Shown piece after piece: positions 34,236-42,838 of a stretch of 64,000 nucleotides of DNA. The translations under genes and the position numbers were made by a program. The stretch is from Sphingobium jiangsuense (GTDB taxonomy: Bacteria; Pseudomonadota; Alphaproteobacteria; Sphingomonadales; Sphingomonadaceae). Position 1 is the stretch's first letter, and the number at the start of each line of letters is the position of its first letter. Below the pieces are notes generated by a model that worked only from the letters and a program-made list of their open reading frames with translations, did not search any database and was not told where the DNA came from. Location of the stretch: positions 1 to 64,000 of the forward strand of contig NZ_JACIDT010000011.1 in assembly GCF_014196495.1 (NCBI RefSeq), in the 5' to 3' direction.

Positions 34236-34935
34236 CCCGGTGCAGCGCCGCGCCATGGGCGCGAAGCCAGCGCCGGGCGGGGGCGGGATCGCTGCCCAAT
34301 AGCCGCGCATGGGCCGCGTGGAAGGCGGGGCTGTGGTCCATGTGGAGAAGATGCGCGACCTCATGCGCGACCGTCGCCAGCCGCACCTCCGGCGGGGCGA
34401 GGATCAGCCGCCAGCTGTAGCGGATCGTCCCGTCCGTCGCGCAACTGCCCCAGCGGCTGCGCGGATCGCCGATCTTCACCGACGCGACGCGCAGCGCCTC
34501 GCGCGCGGCGATCACCAGCGTCTCGCGCGTCAGCACGTCGAGTGCATGGGCGCGCAGCCAGCGCAGCAGGCGCGGGCCGACCTGTTCCTCCGGCCCGCCC
34601 ACGCGCAGCTCCCCGCCGTCGAGCCGGGGCGTGCGCGCAAAGGCCCGGTCCCAGCGGACGAGACGCTCCACCCCCTCGACCGGCACCAGCGCGCCCGGTT
34701 GCAGGAACAAAAGGTCGGGCGCCTTGCCGATCTGGCCGCGCACCCAGCCCTCCTGCGTCTGCGCCCAGCTGAGCGCAGCCTTCAGCCCGCCCCGCGCCGG
34801 AACCGACAGCAGCAAGCGGCCATGGGTGGGGTCATAGCGCAGGCGATAGCCGCGCGCCTGCGCATAGCGGCGGACCAGCACCGGCACCGGCGCGCCGTCC
34901 ACGGTCAGAAAGGCTTCAGATTTCGCGCTCGACAA
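34225..34935 (-). CDS. YgjP-type (DUF45/M48) metallopeptidase
   Basis: 236 residues. The zinc site HEVAH (His191, Glu192, His195) is followed by the third histidine at 201 in LLHMDHSPAFH, the pattern of the YgjP/DUF45 family. The upstream DPRSRWGSCATDGTIRYSW block (158-176) is also family-typical. No signal or membrane segment is seen, so it is a cytoplasmic protease of unknown substrate. It overlaps the stop of the convergent penicillin-binding protein gene and the stop of the same-strand YcgN gene upstream, showing tight packing. Confidence 0.88.
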   Translation of the reverse strand: MSSAKSEAFLTVDGAPVPVLVRRYAQARGYRLRYDPTHGRLLLSVPARGGLKAALSWAQTQEGWVRGQIGKAPDLLFLQPGALVPVEGVERLVRWDRAFARTPRLDGGELRVGGPEEQVGPRLLRWLRAHALDVLTRETLVIAAREALRVASVKIGDPRSRWGSCATDGTIRYSWRLILAPPEVRLATVAHEVAHLLHMDHSPAFHAAHARLLGSDPAPARRWLRAHGAALHRVRA

Positions 34936-35356
34936 GATGTTCTTCCCAATCCAGCGACTCGTCCTCGTCCACCGTCCAGCCGCGCACCGATTCCCCGGCG
35001 CGATGCACCGCTTCCCGGTCGCCGCAGACCAGATAGTGCCAGGCGGGCAGGGGCCGCCCCTCGTTGCGCAGGCGATAGGCGCAGCTTTTCGGCAGCCATG
35101 GTATGTCGTCCAGCGTTTCCGGGGTCAGCCGCACGCAATCGGGCACATAGGCGTGGCGCGTTTCATACCGGGTGCAGCAGCCCTTGTCCTTGTCGAGCAG
35201 GCGGCAGCAGATATTGGTGAAATAGATGCGGCCGCTATCCTCGTCCTCCGCCTTGTGCAGACAGCATTTGCCGCAGCCGTCGCACAGCGCCTCCCATTCC
35301 TCCCCGCTCAGCGCGTCGAGCGGCAATTCCCAGAAATGCGGACGCAGCCCGGTCAC
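34916..35356 (-). CDS. YcgN-family cysteine-cluster protein
   Basis: 146 residues. Cysteine-rich family motifs are seen: LCDGCGKCCLHKAEDED, then TNICCRLLDKDKGCCTRYETR, and a later CAYRLRNEGRPLPAWHYLVCG. These are the UPF0153/YcgN metal-cluster positions, and all appear intact. The function is unknown; a metal cluster, possibly zinc or iron-sulfur, is inferred. The start ATG is at 35356, 17 bp after the SCO gene stop. It overlaps the metallopeptidase by 20 bp, suggesting one operon. Confidence 0.92.
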   Translation of the reverse strand: MTGLRPHFWELPLDALSGEEWEALCDGCGKCCLHKAEDEDSGRIYFTNICCRLLDKDKGCCTRYETRHAYVPDCVRLTPETLDDIPWLPKSCAYRLRNEGRPLPAWHYLVCGDREAVHRAGESVRGWTVDEDESLDWEEHLVEREI

Positions 35357-35373
35357 TTTGCCCGGCCCTTCAT

Positions 35374-36009
35374 CTATTTCACCCAGCGGTCCAGCACCCT
35401 GGTGATCTCGGCGGCGGTGCCTTCGTCCTTATTGGGCGTGGCCGGATCGTCGACCGGCACCAGAGCGATCGGCGCACCGTCGGGCCCGAACAGATAGGGG
35501 GTGCGGCTGTGGCTGACGAGATAGTCGGTCGAACCCTTGGGCGTATCCTTCATATAGACGACGACGAAGGATTTCGCGACGGCGGCGATCTCGTCGGGCG
35601 TGCCGGTCAGGCCGACGAGGCGCGGGTGAAAGGCCGATACATAATTTTTCAGCACCTCGGGCGTATCCCGTTCGGGGTCGAGCGTGATGAAGATCGGCTG
35701 CACTTTCGCCGCGCGGTCGGGCGCCTGTTTCTCGAACGCGGCATAGCCCTGCGCGATGCGCTGGAGATCGACGGGGCAGACGTCCGGGCAATAGCTGTAG
35801 CCGAAATAGACGAGGCGATAGCTGCCCTCGAAATCGCTCCAGCTGCGCTTGCGGCCATCCTGGTCGGTCAGCGTGAACGGGCCGCCGATCCGCGCCCCCG
35901 CAAGGCTGCCCTGCTCGATGGGGGAGAACGGACCGCCGCCCGAAGATCCGCACCCTGCCAGCGCCAGCGCGCCGCCGCCCAGCATCGCAAGAAGAAATGT
36001 CCTGACCAT
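35374..36009 (-). CDS. SCO1/SenC-family copper chaperone-like lipoprotein
   Basis: 211 residues from ATG 36009. A signal peptide ends in lipobox ALAGC (Cys20). The thioredoxin-like fold carries the copper site CPDVC (Cys74, Cys78) in YFGYSYCPDVCPVDL and the ligand His167 in LVSHSRTPYLF. It delivers copper or redox power to cytochrome oxidase subunit II in the periplasm. Oxidase genes are not in the window. The upstream frame to 36093 has no signal peptide fit, so it is rejected. It diverges from the ankyrin-repeat gene with 119 bp between starts. Confidence 0.93.
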   Translation of the reverse strand: MVRTFLLAMLGGGALALAGCGSSGGGPFSPIEQGSLAGARIGGPFTLTDQDGRKRSWSDFEGSYRLVYFGYSYCPDVCPVDLQRIAQGYAAFEKQAPDRAAKVQPIFITLDPERDTPEVLKNYVSAFHPRLVGLTGTPDEIAAVAKSFVVVYMKDTPKGSTDYLVSHSRTPYLFGPDGAPIALVPVDDPATPNKDEGTAAEITRVLDRWVK

Positions 36010-36128
36010 CGCCCTGCCATGCCGCGAAGCGCCGGCTTTGGCAATTGCTAATCCCCTGCAAATTCGCTTTGAAAACGGGCGGGGCAGCGCCATATTCGGC
36101 GCATCCTTTCCTGTTTCGGACCCGTATC

Positions 36129-36746
36129 ATGAAATTGCGCGTTCTTTCCTCCGCTCTCGTCGCCCTCTCGCTCTGGCCCGCCGTCGCCATGGCCCAGTTT
36201 TCCGACAGCTACAACTTTCTGAAGGCGGTGCGGGACAAGGACGGCGCGAAAGTGACGGAGATCATCAGCAAGCCCGGCTCCACCATCATCAACACGCGCG
36301 ACATATCGAACGGGCAGACCGCGCTGCATATCGTGGTGGAACGGCGCGACGCGGCCTGGCTCGGCTTCCTGCTCGGCAAGGGGGCCAACCCCAATATGAC
36401 GGACGGGCAGGGCAGCACCCCGCTGATGGTGGCGACGCGGCTGCGCTTTCTGGAAGGGGCGCAGGTCCTGCTGGACAATGGCGCGCAGGTGGACAAGGCC
36501 AATGACAGCGGCGAGACGCCGTTGATCCGCGCGGTGCAGCTGCGCGACCTGCCGCTGATCCGCCTGCTGGTCAGCAAGGGCGCGAACCCCGACAAGGCCG
36601 ACACGCTGGCCGGCATGACCGCCCGCGACTATGCGCGGCGCGACGGGCGCAGCCAGGCGATACTCGACATATTGGACAGCGGCAAACCGGCGGCGGGCAG
36701 CGCCGCCACCCGCAAGAGCGGGCCGGTGCAGGGGCCGATGTTCTGA
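36129..36746 (+). CDS. Exported ankyrin-repeat protein
   Basis: 205 residues from ATG 36129. A signal peptide (MKLRVLSSALVALSLWPAVA, MAQ) is followed by four ankyrin repeats: NGQTALHIVVERRDAAWLGF, QGSTPLMVATRLRFLEGAQV, SGETPLIRAVQLRDLPLIRL and the last incomplete one LAGMTARDYARRDG. Each has the TPLxxA helix pattern. It is a periplasmic protein-binding module with no catalytic part. The partner is unknown. The end (AATRKSGPVQGPMF) is a short flexible tail. Confidence 0.9.
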   Translation: MKLRVLSSALVALSLWPAVAMAQFSDSYNFLKAVRDKDGAKVTEIISKPGSTIINTRDISNGQTALHIVVERRDAAWLGFLLGKGANPNMTDGQGSTPLMVATRLRFLEGAQVLLDNGAQVDKANDSGETPLIRAVQLRDLPLIRLLVSKGANPDKADTLAGMTARDYARRDGRSQAILDILDSGKPAAGSAATRKSGPVQGPMF

Positions 36747-36995
36747 AATATATTCGCTTGAGCGACTCACCCAGGAGGCGTATGCTGGTCTTGCATCCAG
36801 AGTTGAGTTGATCTCAGTATCGACGAAAACCCATTGGACGTAGCAACGCCGCCGCTCATTTTCAGGACAAGCTTCAGAGCAAAATCCTGATAAATCGAGC
36901 GGCGACGCCATTTTTGCGGCAGCTTGTGCCGTCTTTTCCCAAATCTCTCGGTATCTCGGCGCGGCCGGAGGCAGGGTTTCCCCGCCGTCCGTGCA

Positions 36996-37706
36996 TCAGC
37001 GATAGAAGATGTGGTTGTCGATCACCGCGACACGGGCGCGGCGCCAGGAAGGGGAAACCCGGCGGGCATGGAAATAGAGCGCGCCTTCGGCCTTGCTGGC
37101 CCATGCATTTTCCTGGGCGATGCGGGCGATCGCGATCGCGGTCTTCCACGCCGGGCGGCTCGCATTGGGCGCGGGGATCACGCCGCCGCGAACGAAGCTG
37201 AACTGGCCGGGCTGGGCGACGACGTCGCACATATCCTCGCCGAAGCGATTCGATTCGGCGCGGTTGATGATGACCCGCGCGACCGCGAGCTGGCCTTCCA
37301 GGCTCTCGCTGCGCGATTCATAGAACACCGCCGTGGCGAGGCAGCGCGTCTCTTCATCGAGCGAGGCCGAGGTGTCGACTTCGCGAACCATCGCGGCGAG
37401 CGAGGAATAATTCTTGTCCGGCACGGCAATCATTTCGTCGGCGCGCGGCGCCGCGGATGCCATATCGCCGGCCTTGCGCGCGCCCTGCATCGTGCCGAGC
37501 GGCTGGACCACTTCCTTCCGGGGCGCGAAACGGATCTGACCGGACGCGGCGGTGGCAACGGAAGGACGGGACGTATCGATCATGACGGGCTGCGTGCCCG
37601 TGACGGAGGGGGCTTCATCGGCCCTCGAAACACCGCTGGCCACCGCCGCGGTGAAGGAACATAGCGTCAGCGCCGCGACGAACGCGGACTTCACCGGAAA
37701 ACTCAT
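36996..37706 (-). CDS. SleB-type cell wall hydrolase
   Basis: 236 residues. An N-terminal export signal (MSFPVKSAFVAALTLCSFTAA) and a long low-complexity part lead to the hydrolase_2 domain from about 115 on: CLATAVFYESRSESLEGQLA (catalytic glutamate in YES), VARVIINRAESNRFGEDMCD, VAQPGQFSFV and ALYFHARRVSPSWR. SleB-type enzymes cut peptidoglycan glycan strands; in non-spore formers they act in wall remodelling. It is isolated, with a 249-bp gap to the ankyrin gene and 180 bp before DUF1491, and points away from the origin. Confidence 0.9.
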   Translation of the reverse strand: MSFPVKSAFVAALTLCSFTAAVASGVSRADEAPSVTGTQPVMIDTSRPSVATAASGQIRFAPRKEVVQPLGTMQGARKAGDMASAAPRADEMIAVPDKNYSSLAAMVREVDTSASLDEETRCLATAVFYESRSESLEGQLAVARVIINRAESNRFGEDMCDVVAQPGQFSFVRGGVIPAPNASRPAWKTAIAIARIAQENAWASKAEGALYFHARRVSPSWRRARVAVIDNHIFYR

Positions 37707-37885
37707 ACCAATCCAAAAACATGCGGTTGGTCGGCCCGAAACGTCGCATCCTTTATCTTTTGTTATAGGACGCCGCGCCGCCCCCCGTCTGCGTGTTTAC
37801 CGCGTTCCGTCCCCCGTGAACGACAATCGGCAACCTGCGCATGGGTGCTAAAACTCGCGCCCTCATAAGGGGCGGGGCCGCTATG

Positions 37886-38227
37886 TCAATCGCCGGTCAA
37901 AATGGCGGCGGCGAGACGTTCCCCATTTGGGACGTCCAGTTCGATCACCCACAGGTCGGGGTCCGACCGGCGGCGACGCTCAATATATTGGGTTATCGCC
38001 TCTTCATCGCCCCAATGGGGCTGCGCCACGGGCAAGATATCATAGCCCCGCGAAAGGTCCGGCACGCGCTCGAAAAGGCGGGGCCGATGGTCGGAATCCG
38101 GGCAGGAAAGCAGGATCGCCCCGCTGATCGAATCGCCCCGGTGCAGCACTGCGGCAAAGCCGCCCTCGGCCTGCGTCCGGCGGATCAGCGCCTGCGCCAG
38201 CATCTGGCTGGTCAGCCGCGCGCTCAC
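37886..38227 (-). CDS. DUF1491 family protein
   Basis: 113 residues covering the DUF1491 family: RLTSQMLAQALIRRTQAEGG at the start, then AVLHRGDSISGAILL, and a C-terminal SDPDLWVIELDVPNGERLAA. It is a small alphaproteobacterial family without known function. No signal peptide or membrane part is seen. It is last in a row with hpf, ptsN and a thioesterase, so it may share transcripts with them. Confidence 0.87.
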   Translation of the reverse strand: MSARLTSQMLAQALIRRTQAEGGFAAVLHRGDSISGAILLSCPDSDHRPRLFERVPDLSRGYDILPVAQPHWGDEEAITQYIERRRRSDPDLWVIELDVPNGERLAAAILTGD

Positions 38228-38252
38228 TACCCGCGCCCCGGCGGCAGGAGGC

Positions 38253-38750
38253 TCATCCCTTTTCCGGATTGTAGCCGGGCAGGCCGGACAGTTCGTGCTG
38301 CGAGCGCATGAAAGTGCCGGTGCCCCGGCCGATTTCCTCGCCGCTGCCGTCGACCAGACTCGCCTCCGCCACGAACACGCGGCGGTGCCCGCTGATCCAG
38401 CGGCCCATCGCCCGCACCTTGCCCGTCCGCAGCGGGCGGGTGAAGAGCAGGTTGAATGCGGTTGTCAGCAGGAAACGGTCGTTCACCAGGCTGTTGGCGG
38501 CATAGAAGGCCGCATCGTCCAGCATCTTGAAATAGACGGTGCCGTGGACCGCGCCCGCCGCATGATAGAGCGATTCGTCGACAGTAAAGTCGATCACCGC
38601 ATGGCCGGCTTCGGCTATGCTGAGTCGGGAGGTGAACAGGCGGTTGATCGGCGCGGAGGCGTAAAGCCGCTCCAGCGCGCGGAAATGGGCCTGTTCCCCG
38701 CTGGGAACGGATGCGCCCCCGGCCGCACCTTCGGTATCAGGCGGCGTCAC
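38253..38750 (-). CDS. PaaI-family thioesterase (hotdog fold)
   Basis: 165 residues from GTG 38750, which has AGAGG upstream and overlaps the ptsN stop by 14 bp. The hotdog core is YHAAGAVHGTVYFKMLDDAA (about 63-82), with the following LTTAFNLLFTRPL strand and RWISGHRRVFVAEASLVDGS. It probably hydrolyses an acyl-CoA thioester. The substrate is unknown. The longer frame from 38828 reads in ptsN and is not supported. It lies between ptsN and DUF1491, same strand. Confidence 0.82.
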   Translation of the reverse strand: MTPPDTEGAAGGASVPSGEQAHFRALERLYASAPINRLFTSRLSIAEAGHAVIDFTVDESLYHAAGAVHGTVYFKMLDDAAFYAANSLVNDRFLLTTAFNLLFTRPLRTGKVRAMGRWISGHRRVFVAEASLVDGSGEEIGRGTGTFMRSQHELSGLPGYNPEKG

Positions 38751-39204
38751 GGGCCTCTGCCCCGGCGAGCAGGGCCAGCAGCGCCTCGTCCGACCCGGCG
38801 CCCCGGATGCGCGTGGCGTTCTGCCCACTGCGCAGATGGCGGGACACGCGCGCCAGCGTCTTGAGATGCTCGGCGCCGCTGTCGACCGGGGACAGCAGGG
38901 AAAAGACGATGTCGACCGGCGCTTCGTCCACCGCCTCGAACGCCATCGGCGGGTCGAGCAGCAGGACGAGGCCGTGCACCTTTTCCAGCCCCTCTATCTT
39001 CGCGTGGGGAATGGCGATGCCGCCGCCGAAGCCGGTGGATCCCAGCCGTTCCCGCTCCATCAGCCGCTCATAGACGAGGTCGGGCGACAGGCCATAGGCC
39101 TGCGCCGCCATATCCGCGAGTTTCTGGAACAACTGCTTCTTGCTGTTTACCGAAAGCCTGCTGCAAACCGCCTTCGGCACCAGGAGATCATGAAAATCTG
39201 TCAT
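38737..39204 (-). CDS. ptsN: PTS IIA-Ntr regulatory protein PtsN
   Basis: 155 residues from ATG 39204. The IIA-Ntr fold is plain, with the phosphorylated His67 in GGGIAIPHAKIEGL. Other conserved pieces are ERERLGSTGFG and VDIVFSLLSP. PtsN is the end of the nitrogen phosphotransfer chain (PtsP-PtsO-PtsN) and controls potassium and nitrogen-related proteins. It is next to hpf, as is common, but rpoN, often in the same group, is 35 kb away here. The shorter start avoids an upstream tail without similarity. Confidence 0.93.
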   Translation of the reverse strand: MTDFHDLLVPKAVCSRLSVNSKKQLFQKLADMAAQAYGLSPDLVYERLMERERLGSTGFGGGIAIPHAKIEGLEKVHGLVLLLDPPMAFEAVDEAPVDIVFSLLSPVDSGAEHLKTLARVSRHLRSGQNATRIRGAGSDEALLALLAGAEARDAA

Positions 39205-39370
39205 CAAAATGCTCTGGCTGTGCGGCGGGTCGGCCCCGCTGCCCGGCACCGCTGCTCCCTTGTCACTACAGGCGCCGCATTGATCCTCAGGCCCGGCGCA
39301 TAGTCGCAGCGGCGCGCAACGTCAACCGCAACGCTATGAGCGAAGGGCCCGAGGATGGCGAATATCGCTG

Positions 39371-39952
39371 TCAGCGCGGCTCTACCCAACCGATCGAGCC
39401 GTCCTGCCGCCGATAGACCATATTATAGGTCGAGGTGCCGGCATTGACGAACAGCAGCGCGTTGGTGTTGCGCAGGTCGAGCATCATCACCGCGTCGGAA
39501 ACGCTGGCTTCCGGTATGTCCACGCGGGTTTCGGCGATGATGACGGGCGCCTCGGCCGGCTCCTCCTCCTCCGGCGTGGAGGCGAAGATGGTGTAGGCGG
39601 CGTTGTCGAGGCCGTTTTCCGGGTCGCGCGCGGCCTCGGCCGCGGCGGTCTGGAGCTGGCGGCTCTTCAGGCGGCGCATGTAGCGGCGCAGCTGCTTCTC
39701 GATCCGCCCGGCGGCGACGTCGAAGCAGACATGCGCGTCCTGCGCCTCGCCCGCGCCCTTGAGGATCAGCCCCGACATCACATGATAGACGATGTCGCAG
39801 TGAAAGGCGCCGTGCGGCGCGGGACGGAAGGTCACATTGGCGGAAAGGGTGCGGGAGAAATATTTATCGGCGATGGCATCCAATCGGGTCGTAACATGCT
39901 CCTTGAGCGCATCGCCAGTATCGACCTGATGACCGGAAATACGAATGTCCAT
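39371..39952 (-). CDS. hpf: Ribosome hibernation promoting factor, long form
   Basis: 193 residues from ATG 39952. N-terminal S30AE domain: MDIRISGHQVDTGDALKEHV, then YFSRTLSANVTFR and a basic helix (EKQLRRYMRRLKSR). The linker is acidic (EEEEPAE), and the C-terminal domain (about 130-193) ends NAGTSTYNMVYRRQDGSIGW. Long HPF proteins dimerise 70S ribosomes into inactive 100S forms in stationary phase. The ATG at 39952 has a GGAG-like site upstream and is preferred over 40045. ptsN lies 166 bp downstream of its stop. Confidence 0.95.
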   Translation of the reverse strand: MDIRISGHQVDTGDALKEHVTTRLDAIADKYFSRTLSANVTFRPAPHGAFHCDIVYHVMSGLILKGAGEAQDAHVCFDVAAGRIEKQLRRYMRRLKSRQLQTAAAEAARDPENGLDNAAYTIFASTPEEEEPAEAPVIIAETRVDIPEASVSDAVMMLDLRNTNALLFVNAGTSTYNMVYRRQDGSIGWVEPR

Positions 39953-40013
39953 CTGAAGTTTCTCCTTTGCTTCTTGCGAAACCGGCAGAGCCGGTTCCGA
40001 TGTTCGGAACGGC

Positions 40014-40733
40014 TCAGGCCGTTTCCGCGACCGGGGTTTCGACACCCCAGAGCGGATTGGTCAGCGTTCGGATGAACGCCCTGTGCCGTTCCAATTCCTC
40101 CGGCGGGACGGCGAAATGCCGGGGTTCCCGCCTGATGCGCGGCGCTGTGGCGACCAGCGCCGCCGCCTCCACCGCCACGACCGGCCCTGTGGCGGGCAGG
40201 TCGGCCAGACCGAGGCCGATCTGCCGCCCGCCGGTCAGCTCGATATAGACCTGCGCCAGCAGTTCGGCGTCGAGCAGCGCGCCGTGCTTCACCCGGTGGC
40301 TGCGATCGATGCCATAGCGCGAGCAGAGCGCGTCGAGCGTATGCTTGGCGCCGGGATGGGCGGTGCGGGCCAGCGTCATCGTGTCGATCATCCGGTCGAG
40401 CGAGATCGCGGTGCGGCCGCAGCGGCCCAGTTCGTGATTGAGAAAGCCGAAATCGAACCGCGCATTATGCGCGACCAGCATGGAATCGCCCAGAAACTCC
40501 AGCAATTCCTCCACCTTGTCGACAAACAGCGGCTTGTCGGCGAGGAACCGCTCCGACAGGCCGTGGATCGCCTCGGCCGACGCGGGCATCGACCGTTGCG
40601 GGTTGAAATAGCAATGATAGGTCGCGCCCGTCGGAACGCGATTGACCATCTCAATGCAGCCGATTTCAACAAGCCGATCCCCCGTCTGGGGGTCGAAGCC
40701 GGTCGTTTCCGTGTCGAAGATAATCTCTCGCAT
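40014..40733 (-). CDS. dnaQ: DNA polymerase III subunit epsilon
   Basis: 239 residues from ATG 40733. ExoI motif IIFDTETTGFDP (Asp7, Glu9) is followed by ExoII LVAHNARFDFGFL and ExoIII HGALLDAELLAQVY. These are the DEDDh proofreading residues. After about 180 the end binds the polymerase. The subunit gives 3'-5' proofreading to the replicative polymerase. The long frame from 40958 crosses the coaE gene and is rejected. It belongs to the ppsR-maf-aroE-coaE-dnaQ row beside the origin. Confidence 0.96.
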   Translation of the reverse strand: MREIIFDTETTGFDPQTGDRLVEIGCIEMVNRVPTGATYHCYFNPQRSMPASAEAIHGLSERFLADKPLFVDKVEELLEFLGDSMLVAHNARFDFGFLNHELGRCGRTAISLDRMIDTMTLARTAHPGAKHTLDALCSRYGIDRSHRVKHGALLDAELLAQVYIELTGGRQIGLGLADLPATGPVVAVEAAALVATAPRIRREPRHFAVPPEELERHRAFIRTLTNPLWGVETPVAETA

Positions 40734-40759
40734 CGACTCTAGTGACCCTCTGATTCCCA

Positions 40760-41356
40760 CTATCGCCCCGCCTTGCGGAGAAGGCAAGCAAGCAACGCAC
40801 GAACCTGGCCGCGCGTCCGATGAAATGTGGTGCCGGTGTGGATGATATGATCGGCCCTGCGCCGTTTCAATGCGTCGGGCATTTGCAGCGCGAGGATCGC
40901 GCGGAATTTCCCCTCCGTCATTCCCGGCCGGGCCAGCACCCGGCGGCGCTGTTTCCACGGCGGCGCGGTGACGACGATCACGCCGTCCAGCTGCCGTTCC
41001 GCGTGAGTCTCGTAGAGCAGCGGAATGTCGAGGATGACCAGCGGCCGCGCGGCGTGGCGGCGCAGGAATGTCCGCCGTTCCTGCTGCACCATCGGGTGGA
41101 TGATCCCCTCCAGCATCTTGCGCGCGCGCGGATCGGCGAGGATGATCGCGGCGAGCTTCGCCCGGTCGAGGCCCTGCGGCCCGGTCGTGCCGGGGAAATG
41201 CGCCTCGATCGCCGGCAGCGCCCGCCCGCCGGGGCGTTGCAGCGCGTGCACTGTCGCATCGGCATCGAACACCGGCACGCCTTCGCGCACGAACATCGCG
41301 GCGACGGCGCTTTTTCCCATGCCGATGGAGCCGGTCAGGCCATATCGCTTCGCCAT
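40760..41356 (-). CDS. coaE: Dephospho-CoA kinase
   Basis: 198 residues. The P-loop is GLTGSIGMGKS (6-16), and the substrate-binding parts VFDADATVHAL and LEGIIHPMVQQ are family-typical. LVILDIPLLYETHAE carries the lid region. It phosphorylates dephospho-CoA with ATP in the last step of coenzyme A synthesis. It starts 16 bp after the aroE stop and ends 26 bp before the dnaQ start. This row is widely conserved near alphaproteobacterial origins. Confidence 0.95.
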   Translation of the reverse strand: MAKRYGLTGSIGMGKSAVAAMFVREGVPVFDADATVHALQRPGGRALPAIEAHFPGTTGPQGLDRAKLAAIILADPRARKMLEGIIHPMVQQERRTFLRRHAARPLVILDIPLLYETHAERQLDGVIVVTAPPWKQRRRVLARPGMTEGKFRAILALQMPDALKRRRADHIIHTGTTFHRTRGQVRALLACLLRKAGR

Positions 41357-41372
41357 GCCGCCCCGCGCCCCG

Positions 41373-42233
41373 TCAGTCCGCCGCCACGAGCAGCGCCTTC
41401 AGCTCCGCATCATGTTCGCGCGGCGCGGGCGCATCGAAGAAGATATCAAACGCCAGCGCCGCCTGGCCGATCAGCATTTCCAACCCGTCTATCGTGCGCA
41501 GACCCCGCGCGCGCGCATCCAGCAGCAATTGCGTATCGAGCGGTACATAAACGATGTCGTAGACCACCGCATGGTCGGGCAGCGGCGCGAGGTCGAGGGT
41601 CAGCGGCGGCTTTCCGGCCATGCCGAGCGGGCTGCAATTGACCAGCAGGTCGACCGGCGGCACCGGATCGTCCATGCCGATGACGCGGCCTTTCACCCCG
41701 GCGCGGTCGAGCAGTTCCCGCCCCTTGGCCGCGTCGCGCGCCATGATGGTGATATCGTCCGTCCCCGTCTGCGTCAGCGCATAGAGGATCGCCCGCGCCG
41801 CGCCGCCCGCGCCGACGAGAAGTGCGCTGCGGCCCTTCCACCCCATCGCCTGCAACGGCGCCAGGAAGCCGCCTGCATCGGTGTTGGTGCCGATCAGCGG
41901 CCCGGCGGTCTCGCAGGCGATGGTGTTCATTGCTCCGATCAGCCGGCCGACCTCGCCGGGATCGCTCGCATAGTCCATCACCGCCACCTTGTGCGGTATG
42001 GTGACGTTGCAACCCAGCCAGTCGGGATCGGCGCGGCGCTTGAGGAAATAGGCGGAGAGTTCGTCGGGCCGCACATGGGTCTTGCGGTAATCGGCCTCTA
42101 TCCCCAGCTTGCGCAGCCAGAAGCCGTGGATGAGCGGCGATTTGCTGTGGGCGATCGGGTCGCCGATCACCTCGGCATAAGGCAATGGGGCATAAGGCAG
42201 CGAGGCGTCGGAAGGGAGGTCTGCGTTCGTCAT
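41373..42233 (-). CDS. aroE: Shikimate dehydrogenase
   Basis: 286 residues. The shikimate-binding motif VIGDPIAHSKSPLIHGFWL is at the start (about 23-41). NVTIPHK with catalytic lysine is at about 79, and the NADP-binding GAGGAARAILYAL loop about 141-153. The end DGLEMLIGQAALAFDIF is also family-typical. It reduces 3-dehydroshikimate to shikimate in aromatic amino acid synthesis. The stop of aroE lies 16 bp before the coaE start, and its start overlaps the maf stop by 4 bp. Confidence 0.96.
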   Translation of the reverse strand: MTNADLPSDASLPYAPLPYAEVIGDPIAHSKSPLIHGFWLRKLGIEADYRKTHVRPDELSAYFLKRRADPDWLGCNVTIPHKVAVMDYASDPGEVGRLIGAMNTIACETAGPLIGTNTDAGGFLAPLQAMGWKGRSALLVGAGGAARAILYALTQTGTDDITIMARDAAKGRELLDRAGVKGRVIGMDDPVPPVDLLVNCSPLGMAGKPPLTLDLAPLPDHAVVYDIVYVPLDTQLLLDARARGLRTIDGLEMLIGQAALAFDIFFDAPAPREHDAELKALLVAAD

Positions 42234-42838
42234 TGCGCCAAAACGCCGCGCGCGCGCAAAAAGTCAAGCAAGGCGAGCAAGGGCAGTCCCTGAATCGCGA
42301 AATGCGTGCCCCTTATGTCGCTGAACAGCTGCGCGCCCGCCCCCTCGATGCGATAGCAGCCGACGCACCAGCGCACCTGCTCCCACTCGGCATCGAGATA
42401 GGTTTCGATGAACGCATCGGAGAGCGGCCGCACCGTCATCCGCGCCTTTTCGATATGGCGCCAGACCGGCTGGCCGCCTTCGCAGATCACCGCCGCGCTG
42501 TGGAGGATATGGCTTCGCCCCGACAGGCGGCGCAGGATCGCGGCGGCGGCGGCCCGGTCGACCGCCTTGTCGATCATCGAGCCGTCGTCCAGCTCCAGCG
42601 TCTGGTCGCAGCCCAGCACCAGCCCGCCCGGCACGCGCGAGGAGAGGCGCAGCGCCTTGATCTCCGCCAGCGCGTCGGCGATGTGGCGCGCGTCGAGGCC
42701 GCGCGCGCGGAAATCCTCCTTGAACGCATCCTCGTCCACATTGGGCGACAGCGCCTCGAACGGGACGCCCGCAGCCTTGAGCATCGCCCGGCGGCTGGAG
42801 CTTTGCGAGGCGAGAAGAATGGGGTCGGGGCCGCTCAT
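42230..42838 (-). CDS. Maf-family nucleotide pyrophosphatase
   Basis: 202 residues from ATG 42838. Maf signature LASQSSSRRAMLKAAGVPFE (about 9-28) carries the phosphate-binding serines, and LVLGCDQTLEL (about 73-83) the catalytic aspartate region. Maf proteins hydrolyse non-standard or modified nucleotides. Which of the dTTP/UTP or 7-methyl-GTP types it is cannot be read safely. Its start overlaps the ppsR stop by 4 bp and its stop overlaps aroE by 4 bp, so all three are translationally coupled. Confidence 0.93.
   Translation of the reverse strand: MSGPDPILLASQSSSRRAMLKAAGVPFEALSPNVDEDAFKEDFRARGLDARHIADALAEIKALRLSSRVPGGLVLGCDQTLELDDGSMIDKAVDRAAAAAILRRLSGRSHILHSAAVICEGGQPVWRHIEKARMTVRPLSDAFIETYLDAEWEQVRWCVGCYRIEGAGAQLFSDIRGTHFAIQGLPLLALLDFLRARGVLAQ

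Noticed and set aside
36747..36911. Start of a minus-strand frame (CPENERRRCYVQWVFVDTEI) after the ankyrin gene
   Set aside because: The frame continues opposite the ankyrin gene as a shadow, and the first 50 codons have no recognised family or ribosome site.
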